From the NCBI GenBank assembly GCA_036250225.1, contig JAPZLL010000001.1:558001-622000 (forward strand): DNA of 64,000 nucleotides. The letters run 5' to 3'. Below, in pieces: positions 35,296 to 44,941 of the stretch. Numbering within the stretch: the stretch's first letter is position 1; every line of letters begins with the position of its first letter. Made by a program: the position numbers and the translations under genes. Source of the stretch: Cercophora sp. LCS_1 (lineage: Eukaryota; Ascomycota; Sordariomycetes; Sordariales; Lasiosphaeriaceae). The notes under the pieces were generated by a model. It had not been told where the DNA came from, searched no databases, and saw nothing but the letters and a program-made list of their open reading frames with translations.

Positions 35296-35434
35296 TGTGA
35301 CCATCAGTTTCGGGGCCTACGGCTAGGGGCAGGCGTGGACTAGATTGGGAGCAACAAGGTGCGAATCTCACAATCGTAAGTAGTCAAAGGATACTTCAGT
35401 GCAGGCGTGCAAAGCAGCAGTATTAATATCGTTG
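35296..35434 (+). repeat. Dispersed LTR-like repeat, copy 1 (partial)
   Basis: This 139-bp block is closely similar, in the same orientation, to 45320-45464. Both begin TGTGAC, share CCTACGGCTAGGGGCAGGCG and GGACTAGATTGGGAG, then GTGCGAATCTCAC, and end in ATCGTTG. The copies differ by scattered substitutions and small indels. Similarity fades after 35434. Confidence 0.8.
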
Positions 35435-35785
35435 CCGAAGGAGGGAGCCATCCATCGTACCTAACCAGGTGCATATACATATATATCCGCTGTGCTCTGT
35501 GGTTCTTTGGCCTTGCTCTGTGCAGAACAATCGTGGACGACAATTGTCCGCCCAGGGTTTGGTTCTGCGGCAGCGCGCTTAGAGAAGCTGTACCCACCCA
35601 GCCGCCCAACCATCCTTACTTTTTAATTCTATATTTTTTTTTTTTTTTTTTTTTTTCATGATCTTGTCGGGCTGCGTCCAAAAATACCGTTGGCCGACAC
35701 ATTTTCCCACTAAGTGTTACAAATACCTCGCTTCTACCTTATAAGTTTTGGGCTCCATCATATCTCCCTGCTCTCATCGCTGAGC

Positions 35786-35910
35786 TGTCACGACCGTGGA
35801 TGGAACCTGAGCGATAAGGAAAGGAGCGCTATGGTTGGCACGGTAAGAAACGCAACCCAGCCAATCATGGAGGACCCGAAGGGCGGGGACCCGAGGCCGG
35901 GTCCATGGCG
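35786..35910 (-). repeat. Inverted fragment of the LTR-like repeat 3' end
   Basis: From TGTCACGACCGTGG at 35786 the plus strand resembles the reverse complement of the 3' end of the element at 45320-45664: the terminal TGTCACGACC, GCGATAAG, GGAGCG, and the segment CCGAGGCCGGGTCCA. The orientation is opposite to that of the fragment at 35296, so this locus is rearranged or holds two insertions. Confidence 0.6.
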
Positions 35911-36891
35911 CTCGGGTCCGGAACAAAAGTTGAAGCTTGGCGGTTTCCGAAAACGGAGGTCGCGATCTAGGATCCCAGACTCGTTCCCGGAGCAGGCGCC
36001 ACAGAGATCGAGCTCGTCGAGAGGATACAGGCGGTTTTTGTGAGAAGACTCGAGGCCTTTGACGAGGACAACGAAACGGAGGTATCGTCAATTATGTGAG
36101 TGTATACGGTAGGTAAACAGTGCCCCTGTTCCTACCCTCCTTTTCATCAGCTTCCCCCATACGTAGACCCCTGCTCCTATTTACCTTCTCCATAACCCCC
36201 TATCACGATCATAACGATCGCATACGACCATACCCATTGGAGAACTCGGGATCCCGTCTGCTCTCCCCTAGGTAAACCGATGAGGGAAATCCGTCAATGA
36301 GAGCAACCACACCCACACGCTTTCACTTCCACCATCTGGCAGACATGAACACAAACGGTCCTTGAGCAATTGCTTTGGCGAAGCCTGTTCCTATGTATTG
36401 TACGACCCACCCTACCTCCCACCTGGAAGTGAAGAATGAGAAAACAAAGCGCAAATCTTGCTCCCCCCGAGCGCCTCGAAAAGCTGTTTACTAGGGTTGA
36501 AAGGCAACACAAGTGCAGACGCAATAGACTTGCCACGCAGGCTGCTCCGCAAGGGAACTTGGAACACGTGTTGCAGACAGAGAAGGTTTTTGCTTGCGTG
36601 AGGAGTAGGATCCTCACAGGGAGAGGCTGGCTATGCGATCTATATAACTATAAAGATTGATTGTATGGGCCCAAAGGGCCTTGTCAACGGGTCTTGAGTC
36701 CCGACGCCCTTCCACCGGGTCCGTCGTGATGAGCCCAATGAGACCGCATCCGACACCCCGCTACGTGGCCACAGTTTAGACCGTGACACCACCCCTATGT
36801 TGAGAACTGTTAGCAGTAATAAAAATAAATGAATTTTGAGTAGAGAGCGACGTCGTAGTACTGCTACAGTGTTCCTCGACGGGTGTTGCGT
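35911..36891. other. Gene-free accessory sequence
   Basis: About 1 kb without a supportable gene. It lies next to the rearranged repeat and may include decayed retroelement interior, but no gag or pol motif is readable. A poly-T run of about 22 bases just left of this area (35635-35656) is another mark of insertion history. Confidence 0.35.
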
Positions 36892-38743
36892 TCATGTTTC
36901 TTGTTCAGCTTGAACTCGGCGAGCTGAGCCCTTTTTCTTCCGCTGGGGTGTGCGCGAGGTTTTCGGGGAAGGTGCTGGATGGGGGGGTAGGGATGCCTGG
37001 ATGGGTGGAGGGGAAGCCTGGCGGCGGACTGGCGAGGTCTCTTGGCGGGGTGAGGATGTCACTGGGTGGGTACCAAAACCCTTGGGGGGGGACGCCACGC
37101 GGGCTGGTGGCTGTGTCCCAGAAGAAACTGTAGCCCCAGTCTGGCTGTTCGTCTGGGGCTCCGTCTTCTCCTCCTCCTCCTCCTCCTCCTCCTCCTCCTC
37201 CTTCTCCTCCTTCTCCTCCTTCTGCTCCACTTCCTCCTTCTGCTCCACTTCCTCCTTCTGCTCCACTTCCTCCTCCTCCTCCTCCTCCTCCTCCTCCTCC
37301 TCCTCCTCCACTTCCTCCTCTCCATCCTCCTCCTCCTCCTCCACTTCCTCCTCTCCATCCTCGCCCCCCTCGTCCTTCATGGCAATCTGCTCGCCCTCCC
37401 ATTGTTGTCCCTTCTTCCCTGCAAGCGGGATCTTCACCCCGGTCGCTTCCACCTGCAGCAAGCCAACCTTCGACTGAAGTTTGACACCAGTGAGATGGCC
37501 GTCGCGAAATACCAGGTGGTCGATGGCCCAATTCTCCCTCGGAAACGTGGCAAAACGAAGGTATGGGTTGACCTCGAAAATCTCCGACTCCTCGCTGGCC
37601 CCCTGCATATTGTTTTAAAATTTGTAAGCCCGCGATACGCGAGTGTGTTGACCCGAAGTCACTACTCACCTTGACCTGTTCCGGTGTGACAGGGGGAAGG
37701 AGAAGGACATCACCACCATTACTCCAGTTGGCTGGGGTGCAATATCTGTTGTGCAAAGTGCGACGTTTAGTGCCTCTCTCTTCTAGAGCGTAGGTGGAAT
37801 CGGAGGAACTGACCCCTTGTGCTCTTCGGCAATCTTGAGACACTCAAGGGTCCGAAGAATCTCGGCAACATTGAGACCCACAGATTCCGGGTAGTTGAAG
37901 GTGATCTTGAACCTGTTGTCAGGGCCAATGAGGAACGTTGAGCGGGTCTTCAGAGCAAGCGGGTTGATATTGCCCTTCAAGTCATCTCGGCCGATCCTGC
38001 GAAACCAGTCAATTCAGCTCAAGTCTCGTCCCCTCTCCAGGGCCTCCAATGTCGGAACTGCCGAGTTATACGCACACTTGAAACCGGTACGAGATTGCGC
38101 GGTCCTCGTCAGCGACGATTGGGAATTCTGGCTTGGATCCGCAGATTTCCTCGATATCATCTTGCCAACTGATCTGGGTCTGGAGGTCGCCGATGCACAC
38201 CACGAGCAATTTGACATTGCGCGACTCGAATTCATACTGGACCTTGGACAAGACGATAAGCTCCGTGGTGGCCACAGTGCCGAGGGCTTCAGTCTCAACG
38301 CAGTTAGGAGCTACACAACCAGGGTCAAGGGACGGGGGTGTGCGGATGGCTTGCCTTCAGGATAGAACATCAAAATCGTCCAGGAGTTCTTCGATTGAAA
38401 TCATCAGCGCCTAGCTCCTCCGTTCCATGGAAGCGGGCGCAAAAGCTTAGGTACCTACCTTGGCGTGATCGTGGAAGCTAACATAACCCTGTTTTGGTGC
38501 ACTGGTCAGAACACGGAACTCCCCCTTCCTGCCACCCATCGGGCTGGAAACGTCATCGCGGCACACACACCTGAGTGCTCTGTCCCGAAAAGTTGGGGGC
38601 TTCGCTGTCAAGCCGGAACCTGTTCGCAGTTTTGTTTAGCAATGTGAATGGGAAGGACACCAACATGACAGCGTGCTGGAAGGGACCACCCACGGCGAGA
38701 CCTGCGTCTGACGCCCATTTGTGAGGCTTGGAGACCGCGCCAT
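36892..38743 (-). CDS. Peroxiredoxin-fold protein lacking the catalytic Cys, with Glu-rich tail
   Basis: Eight exons, complement(36892..37602, 37670..37745, 37814..37996, 38076..38286, 38355..38388, 38459..38488, 38571..38619, 38694..38743), give about 447 aa. Residues 18-215 follow the 1-Cys peroxiredoxin (Prx6) fold: APNFSGQSTQGYVSFHD, SWTILMFYPE, TTELIVLSKVQYEFESRNVKL, INPLALKTRSTFLIGPD, then YCTPANWSNGGDVLLLPP. At the position of the peroxidatic Cys in the canonical FTPVCTTEL the gene encodes GTVATTEL, so Ala60 (codon 38270-38272) replaces Cys; the Arg of KTRS is kept. The tail of about 235 residues contains a long Glu-rich tract, Pro/Ser-rich linkers and a basic RKKKGSARR end. Intron 4 has a GC donor (GAAG|GCAAGC), a CTAAC branch and an AAG acceptor. 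A scaffold or sensor role is only an inference. Confidence 0.8.
37164..37370 (-). repeat. TCC/TTC trinucleotide tract coding the Glu-rich segment
   Basis: This is an impure (TCC)n array on the plus strand, GGA/GAA on the coding strand, inside the last exon of the peroxiredoxin-fold gene. It includes a unit TTCCTCCTTCTGCTCCAC repeated three times, translated VEQKEE. Frame is kept throughout, so length change would alter only the acidic tail. Confidence 0.85.
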
Positions 38744-39927
38744 GATGGCCTCTGACGGTATTCGTGGTTGGTTAGGTAGGTAGGTAGCGTTATGAAGCGG
38801 CTGCGATCTGGCGTGGATCAGGTCGATGCTCTTTGGTTCCCGAGTGACGTCCGTCGAGCATGAGGAATGGATAAAGTGTTTGAGGTCAGGATGAGAGATG
38901 TTCTTGTCCGGTGGTATATATAACGCAGTCACCAGATCATCAAGCAAAGACTCCAAACTTGCTCTGCTCAGATAATCACATCACATCACGACCTTGTGAT
39001 GTTTGGTTGGGGCATCCAGCTCACGGTTTACGCGTCCTCATCCAACCAACACGGTTGCTTTCCAACAGCCTCATTCTGGTAAATCAAGTGGTAGGAAAAG
39101 GTCGGGGTCGGGAGTCACGTCTCCTCAGTTGGCGGGAAACACGGGGGCTTTGAGAGCCTATCGCAGGTTTCTCGACGCGTTATTCGCATCCATTGAAGAA
39201 GACGCCGAACCACGCAGCTATCGATCACGACGTGGCCCAATAACAAGTATCGACAAGCCGCAAGAACATCAACGTCCACTGTTAGTGGCATGCGGTGCAA
39301 CCTGACCTCTCTACACGGCGAGACAAGGCTTCGCCTTGGCCTTGTCACGACCGCTGACGCCGCTTCTCCAAGTCTCTTATGAACAGCAACGCTGATTCGG
39401 ATGTGAACTTCTACCAATGGTCACATCTGCCACGTCCTCAGCAACAACGGTGCTACCAGCCTATTACAAAAGAGGTTCCTCTCAAGTACCGATATACCAT
39501 GTTTACACCAGCGCACGCGGCGGTTAGCTGAAATTCATCACTGGGTGATCATCTCCTGCCCCTTCGTTGCGACGATGCTCCGAGGAGAAAACCAAACGCT
39601 GGTCGTGAGGGTTCTCTTGGCCCGCATCACTCGATGGGCTCAGGGCTCTTCATTTTCCCTGCGTGAAATTGGATTTACCAGCCGGGTCCAACGGGGTAGG
39701 GACACATCATGAACCCCCCCCCTTTCCTGCGCCAGCTTTGGTGACCTACAAAGAGCCTGACCAAAGTGCCGCGACCAAGAGATACACAAAGCCGGCTGCT
39801 TCAGGTGGGCGGGGAAGAAGAGATGACGAAACGGGCGAGCCGCTAACGGCCTGCTCCCCGACGGTGGTTTTACAACTCGCTTTGCACACCACTACACCAC
39901 GGTTTCACATCGACGCGCTCGGCGGCC
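38744..39927. other. Divergent intergenic region
   Basis: About 1.2 kb between the peroxiredoxin-fold gene (minus) and the FAD monooxygenase (plus). It contains GGTAGGTAGGTAG at 38774-38786 and no supportable frame. Confidence 0.4.
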
Positions 39928-41478
39928 ATGGGATCCCAAGGTTACCAGATCCTGATCCTTGGCGGGGGTATCGCCGGACTCTCGGCTGCGCTCGCGGCGA
40001 CCAAATTTGCTCCTCCGGGCTTGTGTCCAGCCGTGGCGATTTTCGAGATTCGGTTGAAACCAGGTACGGTGGGAGGTGCCGTCAGTCTCAGCCCTAACGC
40101 GCTCAGAATCCTGGACCATCTCGGCGTGCTCGAGATTATCAGACGGAGACGGCTGGGCATCTCGACTGATGCCGTGGAAGTCTTCAGCGCATACACGGCC
40201 AGGAGGCTCTGTGAGATTAGCTTTCGCGGCCCAGTGAACGAAGGGATTGGTAGCCCGCCGTACAAGGTAAGCCCGGATTTTCGTCTCTTCGTAGCAAGTA
40301 AGTAGCCGCGCTGACAGGCGAGGGTGGGGGACGGGATACAGGCCCTTCGTATAACCCGGGCAGACTTGATGGCGGCGCTGGTAAAAGTCGTTGACGGAGC
40401 ACCTAATATCACACTCAGCTGCGGCAAGCGAGCCACCAGCATCCGAGAGGACAGTTCCGGCGTCACCATTGTCTTTTCAGACGGCACCACCTCACCTCAC
40501 GGTCATGTGCTCATCGGCTGCGACGGCGTCCACTCGTTCACGCGCAACCACCACGTGGATCCCACGAGGCGACAAGTATACTCGGGCCTGGCGAACGCGT
40601 TCGGTTTCGTCCCCCTAGCCGAGAAGGAGCCCGTCCACTTTGCTACCTCGGCCATCAACCTTGCCAGGGGCGGTATGCTCTTGACGAGCTACTTTGAGCC
40701 CACCAGGCGCTTCGGCTACGTCGGCGCCATCGTTGCCTTGCCCGACCCGGGTTTGATCGAGGAGTGGAAGGGGGGGTCAGGCAACAGCATGATCAGGGCC
40801 AAGATCACCGAGCGATTTGGGGACGCCCTCTTGCCAACGGTGCGCGTCTTCGTCCGGGACGCAACAGACTGGTTCATGTGGCCCATTTACTCGCTCCCGC
40901 CGCTCGGGCGATGGGCGACCGAGAGAACCGTGCTCCTTGGGGATGCGGCGCACGCAATGCCTCCGCAGGGGGAGACCATTGGGCTCGCTCTTGAGGACAG
41001 CGTATTGCTGGCCCGCTGCCTCCACAGTGTCGCGCGGCACAAGGGCTGTATCAAGGAGGCGTTTGAGAGTTATGAGAGAGTGAGGAGGCCGCGCATCAAT
41101 GCTGCGTATAGAGAGTCGGAAGATGTTGTGTACTCGGTACGGACTTCGTCCTGGCTCGGCTATGAGCTCAAGGCCTTGGTAGTTCCCTTTTTGCTCTGGT
41201 GTCGCTCGCCGCAGAGGGAAAGACACTTTTCCCAAGACGTCACAGCGTGTCCTTTGGGATTCGGCGACGCCACAGTGGTACAAGATGAGGTCTCTGGAAT
41301 CGTGGCTAGGTTTAGCCTGTTCTTCCACGGCTCGTGGTCAAGAAGAAGATTCTTCGTCTTTTTGGCCCTTGTGGTGGTGGTTGGCTGGAGCGGCGTCTCA
41401 GGGGTACTTTATTATGCTCACGGCACGGCCCGAACCGGGATAGATCCTCCTCCAGCTGCAGGCGGGGCTAGGAACTAA
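39928..41478 (+). CDS. FAD-dependent monooxygenase with C-terminal membrane anchor
   Basis: Two exons, 39928..40266 and 40342..41478 (75-bp intron, phase 0), give about 491 aa. The Rossmann FAD motif is ILILGGGIAGLSAAL at residues 8-22, the DG motif GCDGVHS at about 172-178, and the second FAD motif LLGDAAHAMPP at about 310-320. This is the group A flavin monooxygenase layout of salicylate hydroxylases and related aromatic or polyketide hydroxylases. A hydrophobic helix near residues 450-470 (FFVFLALVVVVGWSGVSGVL) probably anchors the enzyme, as in the kynurenine 3-monooxygenase or zeaxanthin-epoxidase-like fungal relatives. The substrate cannot be told; no biosynthetic cluster partners lie next to it. 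Confidence 0.88.
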
Positions 41479-41963
41479 TCGATAAGCCTGGGGTGGGGAG
41501 GACCCACCCCGGGACTTGAGGTCCAGAAGGAATGGGAAAAGGAGCAGACCGGGACACGGAACAACGTTCTGTGTATACGCCGGACTAGCCCGGGTCGGAA
41601 ACTCTCTTTGCCACGGCAGCAACGGCAATAACACTGCTGTGTAACAATCTGTTCCGATTGCATTGAAGCATCTCTTGACTGCGTTGCGACCATCGCGATC
41701 CGCCAAACCACGCCGCCTATTTCAACCCAATCAGACCTTGAGCCGCCTCTTAGGGTTAGGACCACCGAAGTCGTTGGTGTCGCAACCAACGACAACAACG
41801 ATTGGGGCTGAGGGCTTCTCTCCACAACGGCCGCCCTGCGCCGGCGCGCCGGCGTCCCAAGCCCCCCGGTGCTTTTTAATCATAACAATAGCAAAGCAAT
41901 ATATTTGAGCGTAAGACTGTAGGCTTATGATAGTCCGTCTGACTGACTGTCTCTGCCAATTTT
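41479..41963. other. Convergent 3' region
   Basis: The region is 485 bp between the monooxygenase and the minus-strand Gly repeat gene. It contains a GCGCCGGCGCGCCGGCG inverted repeat near 41838. No gene was seen. Confidence 0.4.
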
Positions 41964-42737
41964 CTAGTAGCAACCACGACCTCTAGGTCCCCTACCCCAG
42001 CCCCAGCCTCTGCCCCAGCCCCGGCCTCTGCCCCTGCCCCAGCCCGGGCCTCTACCCCAGCCCCGACCTCTACCCCAGCCCGGGCCTCCACCAGGCCAAT
42101 CACCCGGGCCTCCGCCAGGCCAATCACCCGGGCCTCCGCCAGGCCAATCACCCGGACCTCCATTAGCATTGCCACCAGTCCCATCGCCGCCAGTAGCATT
42201 GCCGCCGGAAGCATTGCCGCCAGTCCCGTCGCCGCCGGTAGCTCCGCCACCCGAAGCATTGCCACCAGTCCCATTGCCGCCGGAAGCATTACCGCCGGAA
42301 GCATTGCCGCCGGTCCCGTTGCCGCCGGTAGCTCCGCCACCCGAAGCATTGCCGCCAGTCCCATTGCCGCCGGTAGCATTACCGCCGGAAGCATTGCCGC
42401 CAGTAGCATTGCCGCCGGTAGCATTACCGCCGGAAGCATTGCCGCCAGTAGCATTGCCGCCGGAAGCATTACCGCCGGTCCCGTTGCCGCCGGTAGCTCC
42501 GCCACCCGAAGCATTGCCACCAGGCCCATTGCCGCCGGAAGCATTACCGCCGGAAGCATTGCCGCCGATCCCGTTGCCGCCGGTAGCTCTGCCACCCGAA
42601 GCATTGCCGCCAGTCCCGTTGCCGCCGGTAGCTCTGTCACCGGTGGCATTGCCGCCAATACCCCTGCCTCCTATGGCGCTGCCATTGCGTTGGTGAACGA
42701 TGTCTAATGACAAAAGAGTATTCGGCCGATTGTACAT
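41964..42737 (-). CDS. GGN(A/G)(S/T) pentapeptide repeat protein
   Basis: The open frame has about 257 codons from the first ATG at 42737. It runs through 34 pentapeptides of the form GGNAS, GGNAT, GGNGT or GGGAT, then three copies of GGGPGDWP, then a Trp/Arg/Gly-rich end (GWGRGRGWGRG) finishing in GRGCY. This frame is preferred over the opposite-strand Pro-rich frame because glycine bias continues past the repeat into non-repetitive sequence and because two neighbours share the same period. Most units contain an N-x-S/T sequon, so a secreted form would be heavily N-glycosylated. Upstream in frame lies a hydrophobic stretch (LTPILFSGVLLATHL) without an ATG, which hints at a missing 5' exon with a signal peptide. 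No known family. Confidence 0.55.
   Translation of the reverse strand: MYNRPNTLLSLDIVHQRNGSAIGGRGIGGNATGDRATGGNGTGGNASGGRATGGNGIGGNASGGNASGGNGPGGNASGGGATGGNGTGGNASGGNATGGNASGGNATGGNATGGNASGGNATGGNGTGGNASGGGATGGNGTGGNASGGNASGGNGTGGNASGGGATGGDGTGGNASGGNATGGDGTGGNANGGPGDWPGGGPGDWPGGGPGDWPGGGPGWGRGRGWGRGPGWGRGRGRGWGRGWGWGRGPRGRGCY
42162..42671 (-). repeat. 15-bp minisatellite, 34 units
   Basis: This is a tandem array of 15-bp units such as GGCGGCAATGCTTCC on the coding strand. Higher-order units are visible: the order GGNGT-GGNAS-GGGAT recurs at about 15-unit spacing, which suggests expansion by unequal exchange or replication slippage. The array is fully in frame. Confidence 0.9.
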
Positions 42738-43207
42738 ATCGAGGGATCTTAGATGGGTTGCGAGCAGAACTCCCGAGAAGAGGATTGGAGTCAACGCAAG
42801 CAGCTGTGTGCTTCGAAATTATGTGTAGGAAATCACAAGGCGAAAGTGTGAGGGCAAGTGCGTATATGGTCGTTTGTTGGGTTACAGGTATGTACTGGTG
42901 ATGGCTGCTCCACTTGGCAGGCCGCAAGGCTCCGGCGAGAAGGGGCGGGGGAGGGAGAGTTCAGGGAGGGTGAGTTGCTTTGAGGATGTTGAGAGCTGAG
43001 AGGTGCACTGCCAGCTACAAGCTTGGGCGATGCCCCCCAACGGACGCCTGACTAGTTGGGTACGCAGGGTTGGGTTAAACTGGGAATCCTGTTCCCCCTT
43101 TTTTTTACGGAGGAGTTCATCAAAGGTACCGCACACTTCTACCCAACAACTTACGATCCCTCCCAACCGCTCAAGGGTAAGGAGAAAAAAAAACCAGAAA
43201 AAAAAAG

Positions 43208-43292
<85 letters not shown>

Positions 43293-44207
43293 TGCTCATG
43301 CATGCATTCACGCTGTTGGTTCCGCTCTTTGTCGCCCAAACCACCCGCGCCAGACAGGCACGCTTGAATCAGAAATGAGAGATACCCACCCAGGTCTCGA
43401 TCTAACGGATCAGGTTGCTTGCTGGCAGTGCAAGTTGTTGGGCAGAAACGCATACCTCAACGTTACCTCTCCTCTGTTTTTCCGCCTCAAGCAACCCTAT
43501 TCAGAGATTTCCCCGTGGGCTTACGAGGCAGGACAATAACACATGTGAACTTGACGCTTACGCATAGCTACGGCACTGGTGCTGGGTGGCACCACATTGT
43601 GCAGCTTGTGCGGTCTGGTGGCACCCTTGTGACACGGAGTCTGTCGTGGAACTCAACACCGCCTACGGAGGATAGGAGGGTCTTACCGGTGCGAATCGTT
43701 CAATTCAGCTGGCAGTCCTCCGCTCAGGGTCCGTGGTTCCCCCTTTCTGCTTCTGCAGTGCAGTCCACGCTTTCTTCCCTCCTTCGGCCTTCGAATCCTT
43801 TGCTGCCTTGTTTGTTTGCCTGAGCGCTCCGCGCGCCTCTCAAAAATCATTGTTTGGCTGGCTGCAAGGCAAAGGTGGCGTGAGCAAACAAGGCCCAACA
43901 GCCTTGTTGGCCCCCAGCAGCTGGAGACATTCTGCGTTCGGCTTCATGAATGGCCACGGCCACAGCCACAGCCATGATCTTCTGGTTGGGTGACAACCCA
44001 ACACAAGAAATGCACGGCAGCGATCTACCTAGCTGATGGGACCACACGAGCGAGGTGATTTGGGCAGCTAAACAGCAGAGTCACGAATATAAAGTCGCAA
44101 GCTGAGGACTCCAGAAACCTAGGGCAACGGACGGACTCGCCAACCTACCTTGTCACACCCTGTCAAAGAATCTACAAGCCGCATCTCACGGCATCCTTCC
44201 TATCAAG
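42738..44207. other. Intergenic region with GA microsatellite
   Basis: About 1.5 kb. Apart from the (AG)38 microsatellite I see no gene; the frames around 43003-43823 owe their length to the repeat. A 7-bp inverted repeat GTTGGGT...ACCCAAC lies near 43986. The last 60 bp before 44208 look like a normal leader. Confidence 0.45.
43213..43288 (+). repeat. (AG)38 microsatellite
   Basis: An uninterrupted AG dinucleotide run of 38 units, flanked on the left by an A-rich stretch (43187-43212). It is likely length-polymorphic. Confidence 0.97.
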
Positions 44208-44889
44208 ATGGGCTACAGCAACACCCAGGACGTCAGTTTCAAGTATTTCGTCAACGACGGTATGCCTCTCCTCTTTGCCAATCACCCGTCAGAAAGTTCA
44301 TTTCCCACGTTACTGATCACAAAACCGGGTGGGCTCAGAATGGTATGACTGTACCGAGGAAGATGACCTAACCGTCGGAGAGTTCATGGCCTGGGTCACG
44401 AACAGGCATCAAGTTCCCGGCTTGGTGTCGCTTTCCTGCTCGGGCAAAATACTGAAAGACCGTTTCGCCACGCTTGGTGACACCTTGGGCGCTGATAAAG
44501 CGCTGTATGTCAACTCTGACAAGACGATTGCCGTTGCCGCCGGCGGGGTCGCCATGGGTGGTGAATCCCACACCCGCCAGGGGGTAGCTGTGGCCACAGG
44601 AGGCTTTGGTACGGGCGGACGGGTTGACGCAAGCGGCAAAGTGATTGGTGGCAGAGGCATTGGTGGGAGAGGAAAAGGAGAGGAAGGTCAGGGCGGCGAG
44701 GGTTGGGGTGGCATGGCGTACAACCCCAATGGCGGGGGCACGAAGAGCGGACGAGGGACGGGTGGTGAGTTTGAGGTTGCCAGTGGACAACCCGATGGAG
44801 AGGTTCATGGAGAGGTTCACGGACGAACCACAAGCGGTATCCCCGATGCTAAACCATGGGGAGCTATTTTGCGCTGGTGGGTAAACTAG
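44208..44889 (+). CDS. Ubiquitin-like domain with Gly-rich pentad tail
   Basis: Two exons, 44208..44259 and 44339..44889 (79-bp intron, phase 1), give 200 aa. Residues about 9-77 read like a beta-grasp ubiquitin-like domain: strands VSFKYFVND and WYDCTEE, a helix DLTVGEFMAWVTNRHQVP, then LVSLSCSGKILKD and the closing TLGDTLGADKALYVN, matching the ubiquitin order of a GK-x-L-x-D turn and a TL-x-x-x-x strand. From residue 84 the protein is Gly-rich with a five-residue step (AAGGV, AMGGE, TGGFG, TGGRV, VIGGR, GIGGR). There is no C-terminal diglycine for conjugation (end ILRWWVN), so it is not a classical modifier. The domain call is from pattern, not from a search. Function unknown. Confidence 0.7.
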
Positions 44890-44941
44890 ATATCTCACCC
44901 GCTACATCATGCCTTGTATAGTTTGAAGACATGGCCCGATT

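Noticed and set aside
36660..36840. Possible second LTR (GGGCCCAAAGGGCC... region)
   Set aside because: It has a palindromic start and retro-like composition, but I found no second copy in the window and no defined ends.
36950..37674. Plus-strand Ser-rich and Leu-rich frames
   Set aside because: They are shadows of the trinucleotide tract with no domain on either side.
36905..37843. Long minus-strand Gly-rich frame overlapping the peroxiredoxin-fold gene
   Set aside because: It is an out-of-frame reading of the TCC tract; the overlapping in-frame reading continues a recognisable peroxiredoxin domain.
41876..42658. Second minus-strand frame (Ala/Met/Leu repeats) over the same array
   Set aside because: It is a frame shadow of the 15-bp repeat and ends in sequence without coding character.
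42169..42696. Plus-strand Pro-rich frame over the 15-bp array
   Set aside because: It exists only because a 15-bp repeat keeps several frames open. The minus frame continues with consistent Gly/Trp/Arg bias outside the array and matches the period of two neighbours.
43003..43539. Frame coding a long Arg-Glu repeat
   Set aside because: It is produced by the (AG)38 microsatellite; the flanks have no coding signal.
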